A stretch of DNA of 64,000 nt from Nymphaea colorata (lineage: Eukaryota > Streptophyta > Magnoliopsida > Nymphaeales > Nymphaeaceae), in NCBI RefSeq assembly GCF_008831285.2, contig NC_045143.1, positions 17,272,464 through 17,336,463 of the forward strand. Reading direction: 5' to 3'. The notes beneath the pieces are model-generated. The model did no database searches. It was not told the origin of the DNA and saw nothing but the letters and a program-made list of their open reading frames with translations. Made by a program: the position numbers and the translations under genes. Positions 60,169 through 64,000 of the stretch are shown here, one piece after another (positions within the stretch are counted from its first letter, which is position 1; each line of letters opens with the position of its first letter).

Positions 60169-61929
60169 AATGAAAAGTATCCCAATGCCTGCCCCAGCTG
60201 TGCTCTTAGATCCATCAAAGTACATCTCCCAAATCGGCTCTGGTTCAGTTGTCAGGATTTGCTCATCTGGAAAATCATCATTTGTTCTAATTTCTTCATA
60301 TAGAGGAAAATCTGCCAATTGGTCTGCAATGGCTTGCCCCTTGATTGATTTTTGTGACACATATTCCAAATCATATTGCATCAGCAAAACCTGCCACTTT
60401 GCTATCCTTCCATTCAGAAATGGCTGTTCGAGGATATATTTGAGTGGATTAAGTTTGGATAAAATTTTAACTTCACAAGCCAATAGATAATGCCTTAATT
60501 TTTGACACATCCACACCAAGGCTAAGCAAGTTTTTTCCATGTGCGAGTAGTTCTTTTCATACTGCACAAATGTCTTACTGATGTAATAAATGGCATGTTC
60601 TATTCGGCATCCTTCTTCATATTGAGCCAGAAATCCACCACAGGTTGAATCGTTAACTGTGATGTAAAGGAGTAGAGGTTCCCCTAAAATTGGAGGTTTT
60701 AAAATTGGTGGGCAAAGAAGATACTTCTTGATCTTTTCGAATGAGGCTTGACATTCATGCCCCCATTCAAATTTGACTCCTTTCCGCAGTAAATGGTTGA
60801 AGGGTTCGCATCTCATGGCGAGATTAGATATAAACCTTCTGATTGATTGAATTCTGCCTTGCAAGCTGCGTAGCTCCTTAAGATTTGTTGGGGGTGACAT
60901 TTCGATGATCGCCTTTGCTTTGGAAGGATCCATCTCGATTCCCTTTTGGCTGACCATAAATCCCAAAAGCTTACCGGATTCCACACCAAATACACATTTT
61001 TGTGGATTCAATCTAAGTTTGTATTGTAAGAGTCTATCAAAAACTTGAGAGAGAATGTTGATGTGATTCTCCCTTGTTTTTGACTTAATTAGTAGATCAT
61101 CTACATATGCATTCATGATTTGACGTATTTGGTCATGAAAAATAGCTGCCATAGCCCTTTGATATGTTGCCCCAGCGTTCTTCAAACCAAATGGCATTAC
61201 TGTATAGCAGAAGGTACCCCATGGGGTTGTAAATGATGTTTTGGCTTGATCTTGAGCTTCCAACTTAATTTGGTTATAACCAGAATATCCATCCATAAAG
61301 GAGAACATAGCGTGACCTGCGGTACTGTCTACCAACAAGTCAATGTTTGGAAGTGGGTAGTCATCCTTTGGTGTAGCCTTATTCAAATCTCTGAAATCGA
61401 TGTAGAGCCGAATTTTGCCATTTTTCTTTGGGACTACCACAATGTTTGCTAACCATTCAGGATAGTCGATTGTTCGGATGAACCCTGCCTTTAGTAGGTC
61501 TTCCAGGCCTTCCTTAACTTGCCCCTCAAGACGAGGGTCTAGTTTCCTCAACTTTTGTTTGATTGGCTTGCATTCTGGTTTCAATGGTAGTCGATGCTCG
61601 ACTAATTTTGTATCAAGTCCTGGCATGTCCTCATAAGTCCACGCAAAGGCTTCTTGATGCTTTTTGAGGAAATCTATCAACTCTTTTCTTTCTTCTGCTG
61701 AGAGACTTGTTCCAATTTGCAAAATCTTTGGACTCTCTTCCGTGCCAATGTTAATTTCCTCAATCGGATCATTAATCAGAGGTGACGGTTGATCTTGCTT
61801 TCTCATTTGGATGAACTCTGGACATTCGGCCTCAGTGAGTTCTGGATTTATCTCCTTAAAAGCTTTTGATGTTTGATCCTCAAATGCCATCCTAAAGATT
61901 GTAAAGAAGTTAGATGAAATTTGAGACAT
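60055..61929 (-). CDS. Tat element reverse transcriptase and RNase H (truncated)
   Basis: A 624-residue frame. RT occupies about residues 150-330: IRLYIDFRDLNKATPKDDYP, the catalytic Asp in FMDGYSGYNQI (D213), MPFGLKNAGATYQ, and YVDD at 275-278. The connecting RNase H follows (DSTCGGFLAQ, HMEKTCLALVW, then ILSKLNPLKYI, where related elements usually have DPLKY, so an acidic residue appears lost). After a tether (KSIKGQAIADQLADF) the second RNase H starts (WEMYFDGSKSTAGAGIGILF) and is cut at 60168. Residues from about 589 on are LTR sequence. The second RNase H domain plus the very long LTRs place it in the Tat/Ogre group. Its continuation is at 51127. Confidence 0.92.
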   Translation of the reverse strand: MSQISSNFFTIFRMAFEDQTSKAFKEINPELTEAECPEFIQMRKQDQPSPLINDPIEEINIGTEESPKILQIGTSLSAEERKELIDFLKKHQEAFAWTYEDMPGLDTKLVEHRLPLKPECKPIKQKLRKLDPRLEGQVKEGLEDLLKAGFIRTIDYPEWLANIVVVPKKNGKIRLYIDFRDLNKATPKDDYPLPNIDLLVDSTAGHAMFSFMDGYSGYNQIKLEAQDQAKTSFTTPWGTFCYTVMPFGLKNAGATYQRAMAAIFHDQIRQIMNAYVDDLLIKSKTRENHINILSQVFDRLLQYKLRLNPQKCVFGVESGKLLGFMVSQKGIEMDPSKAKAIIEMSPPTNLKELRSLQGRIQSIRRFISNLAMRCEPFNHLLRKGVKFEWGHECQASFEKIKKYLLCPPILKPPILGEPLLLYITVNDSTCGGFLAQYEEGCRIEHAIYYISKTFVQYEKNYSHMEKTCLALVWMCQKLRHYLLACEVKILSKLNPLKYILEQPFLNGRIAKWQVLLMQYDLEYVSQKSIKGQAIADQLADFPLYEEIRTNDDFPDEQILTTEPEPIWEMYFDGSKSTAGAGIGILFITPKQRFLNQLENPQYSNSFIQKNEFRFLNPKPQCISI

Positions 61930-62048
61930 TGTATATAGAAGTAATTTGCATTTGTCATTGTATTTTTGAAGGTATTACAAAATGAAGACACTTGGTCTAT
62001 TTGAGTACAATGACGACAAAATGACAAAATGATGGCGGATTTGTTGAT
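61930..62048 (-). other. Protease-RT junction with acceptor-like sequence
   Basis: About 120 bp separate the protease stop from the RT frame, which is in a different frame. Just before the internal ATG of MAFEDQ the minus strand reads CTTCTTTACAATCTTTAG|G, a good acceptor-like site. Ogre elements are known to splice an intron between protease and RT. No donor with matching phase was found, so splicing is only a possibility. Confidence 0.35.
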
Positions 62049-62930
62049 TCAAATTGATGGTGAACATCCGCCTATGGTATTGCTCTTGACGAAAGGTACT
62101 GGCTTGAATTCTACCTCAACATCCACTTTTTCATAGCTTTGGCACCCCAAGGCTTGAGTGCCTCGTTGTCCTGTCAAGGTAACTGGTTCCAAGATTCCAT
62201 TTTCATGTTTGCCAAGGCCAGTAAATGACTGGTAGCCATGGCGTATGAGTAAATCCAATCCTTTCTCATTCTGGCAGAATTTCTTGAACAACGGATGACT
62301 TTTGTAACTTGTTTCAAGTTTGGTACCCCTTTTCACCCATACCTGTTTCTTTGGTTTCTGAATGGCCAATCTGCTAAGACTTTGAGATATTTCTTCCTCT
62401 TTGCAGACTCGAATACTGGGTACCTCAATTGTATATGTTGGTACCGGAATCATTGGGTGTACAAGCCGACTTTCCCTATCCTCTGCATAGATGGTTATAG
62501 AATTCCCGTTGTGAGTCCATTTGACACACTGATGTAGAGTGGAGGGAACTGCATTGGTAGCATGAATCCATGGCCTGCCAAGCAACAAGTTGAAGGAGGG
62601 TTCTATATCCACCACATGAAATAAAACCCGATGATACGTCTCAGAAATATTCAAATCCAGACATATGCATCCTAGGCATGGTTGTCCTGTCCCGTCATAT
62701 CCATGGATGAAAATTTTAGATGGAGTATAGTCAGCCTGTCTTATGCCCAACTCACGAGTTGTTTGTTGTGGACAGATGTTCAGGCTTGCTCCACCATCAA
62801 TTAAAACGTGGGAGACTCTGGTGCCCCTTGTCTCTATCACTATGTGCAAGGCGTCATTGTGCGATGCACCTCCAGTTGGTAGATCTTTATCAGAGAATAT
62901 GATCGGACTATTTTCACATAATTCAAAAGC
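62049..62930 (-). CDS. Tat element aspartic protease region
   Basis: In frame with gag and separated from it by the single TGA at 62931-62933. The sequence after that stop reads FELCENSPIIFSDKDLPTGG, then HNDALHIVIETRG, then the protease active-site region VLIDGGASLNICP (catalytic Asp in IDGGAS) and LGRPWIH, the usual downstream flap/partner motif. The first ATG is at 62849, but the upstream sequence is typical of the family, so readthrough or a mutated sense codon is more likely than a separate start. It matures the Gag-Pol polyprotein. The C-terminal half includes a G-patch-like GLGKHENG. It ends at 62049. Confidence 0.85.
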   Translation of the reverse strand, partial: AFELCENSPIIFSDKDLPTGGASHNDALHIVIETRGTRVSHVLIDGGASLNICPQQTTRELGIRQADYTPSKIFIHGYDGTGQPCLGCICLDLNISETYHRVLFHVVDIEPSFNLLLGRPWIHATNAVPSTLHQCVKWTHNGNSITIYAEDRESRLVHPMIPVPTYTIEVPSIRVCKEEEISQSLSRLAIQKPKKQVWVKRGTKLETSYKSHPLFKKFCQNEKGLDLLIRHGYQSFTGLGKHENGILEPVTLTGQRGTQALGCQSYEKVDVEVEFKPVPFVKSNTIGGCSPSI

Positions 62931-64000
62931 TCATTCATTCCCCCTGTTAGGGCTAAACCCTCCCTTCTTGACTTCAGGTAAGGGGTCCAATTCATTGAAA
63001 ATGGATTCTAATGGTTCAGGGTCGCACACTTGTGACTTCTGATCAATATCTGTCAGATGGTCTTGTTTAACCAGTCTGGTTTGTGCATTGATGGATCCTT
63101 TATCATGTTTGAAAAGCAATCCAAAGAAATCCAGGGACGCTGTATCCCTTTTGTTTGTCACCATAATTTGACGACCTGTTGAAAATCTGACCATCGAAAC
63201 TATTCCTTTGCCATGTTTAGGAAAAGGATTCTTGAGAATGTCCGGCTGTTCACTGACCTCTTTGATTATTTCTTTGTCAACTGCATCTTGCACAATATTT
63301 TTAAGTACAAGGCAGTCTTCTGTATCATGTCCTGGAGCGCGATGAAATTTGCAGAATTGCTCTTTGTTTTTCCCCATCATTGGTGGGGGGTTGGAGACTT
63401 TTGGGAGAAACAGAGTACCTCTTTCGATTAGCATATGCATGACCTCTTCATAACTTTGTTGTAATGGGGTAAATTTTCTATCGTACCCCCATCCAGGATG
63501 TTTGTTTTTGGTGCCACTACTACTGCCACTAGCTTTGTCCATTACCCCTTTATTCTTAGGATATTCGGACTTTTCTTTCTTGAAAGCTGCAGCGTTGGCC
63601 ACGATGTTGGCTGGAGCATTCTGACTTCTGCTATTCTTTTTTGTATCTTCCCTTACTTTTACCGGGATGACAGCATCAAAAGCTCCATTCTCAATTCCTG
63701 CTTCAATGCATTCTGCCCTCTCAGTGAGATCGATGAAAGACTTGATTGGAGCATTGGAAATGAGGCTCCTTAATGGTTGTGTCAAATTGTTTACGATCAA
63801 TCCCAGTGCATGGGATTGAGAGATTGGGTCTCTCATCTTGTTGCAAGAAGACCTCCACCTCTGAATAAAATCTCTCACCTTTTCACCTGGCCTCTGTTTT
63901 AGATAGCATAATGTGGTGATCGTTGGTGCAGTTTCAACGTTTTGAATGAACCTTTCGATGAAAAGGTTGATTAACATGTCAAAATTTTTCAATTCCACTG
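62931..64000 (-). CDS. Tat element Gag, cut by the window edge
   Basis: The frame is open to the right window end, so the N-terminus is missing. It contains the retrotransposon Gag core (LINLFIERFIQNVETAPTIT, LKQRPGEKVRDFIQRWR, then NNLTQPLRSLI) and a C-terminal zinc motif (CKFHRAPGHDTEDC) followed by LKNIVQDAVDKEIIKE. Gag forms the virus-like particle. It ends RGNE-TGA at 62931 and the same frame continues into the protease, so Gag and protease are separated by one stop only. The 5' LTR, primer-binding site and Gag start must lie beyond 64 kb. Confidence 0.9.
   Translation of the reverse strand, partial: VELKNFDMLINLFIERFIQNVETAPTITTLCYLKQRPGEKVRDFIQRWRSSCNKMRDPISQSHALGLIVNNLTQPLRSLISNAPIKSFIDLTERAECIEAGIENGAFDAVIPVKVREDTKKNSRSQNAPANIVANAAAFKKEKSEYPKNKGVMDKASGSSSGTKNKHPGWGYDRKFTPLQQSYEEVMHMLIERGTLFLPKVSNPPPMMGKNKEQFCKFHRAPGHDTEDCLVLKNIVQDAVDKEIIKEVSEQPDILKNPFPKHGKGIVSMVRFSTGRQIMVTNKRDTASLDFFGLLFKHDKGSINAQTRLVKQDHLTDIDQKSQVCDPEPLESIFNELDPLPEVKKGGFSPNRGNE

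Noticed and set aside
61930-62110. A definite protease-RT intron
   Set aside because: The best-looking donor (GAG|GTAGAA) joined to the acceptor gives an immediate TGA, so splicing is left as a possibility only.

Overview
This is a stretch of angiosperm nuclear DNA that is mostly transposable elements, with a few host genes. The plant assignment rests on three things: a plastid-targeted malate dehydrogenase, two polygalacturonase-inhibitor (PGIP) leucine-rich-repeat genes, and plant-type Ty1/copia and Ty3/Tat retrotransposons. It also has AT-rich intergenic DNA with long (TA)n, (CT)n and (GATA)n tracts. The species cannot be told from the sequence alone. One 100-N assembly gap lies at 7782-7881.

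Layout. 1-7.5 kb: gene-poor, with a degraded gag scrap, a dispersed 0.4-kb repeat present twice, and a possible three-exon small gene (4199-4605). 7.5-12.1 kb: remnants of a RAD4/XPC DNA-repair gene, split by the gap and by a 3.8-kb Tat-type LTR (8136-11962). 12.5-14 kb: a small CACTA-like element beside five exons of a Derlin-1-like gene on the minus strand, likely decayed or partial. 14.9-23 kb: two old LTRs in opposite orientation, distantly related to the 3.8-kb LTR; one is split by a 2.1-kb TIR element. 24.3-40.7 kb: the real gene island, PGIP-1 (+), plastid NAD-malate dehydrogenase (-) and PGIP-2 (-), with an old copia element (25.9-29.9 kb) and a chimeric copia element (36.3-38.3 kb) between them. 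40.8-44.1 kb: decayed DNA with a copia gag scrap and one exon-like segment.

44.1-64 kb is a nested, rearranged Ty3/Tat (Ogre-like) complex. A minus-strand element runs from gag (at the right window edge) through protease and RT/RNase H, is interrupted at 60168, and resumes at 51127 with the rest of the plant-type second RNase H, integrase, a 3' non-coding region, a polypurine tract and its 3' LTR (48392-44569). The roughly 9-kb segment between the breakpoints carries a second, inverted integrase-3'region-LTR unit and pieces of a third. The outcome is a near-identical inverted repeat with ~6-kb arms (44569-50613 and 52120-58172) around a 1.5-kb spacer, plus a second inverted pair (44118-45112 and 51128-52119).

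How it fits together: the PGIP genes encode secreted apoplastic defence proteins and the MDH supports plastid redox balance; they are unrelated in pathway and simply share the island. The retroelement open reading frames are parts of one replication machine (Gag, protease, RT, RNase H, integrase) that is no longer intact in this copy. I see no new biochemical system. The most unusual object is the Tat palindrome, which could yield a long hairpin RNA or could be an assembly artefact. The recurring splice-donor-like site in the Tat LTR leaders is the next most interesting.
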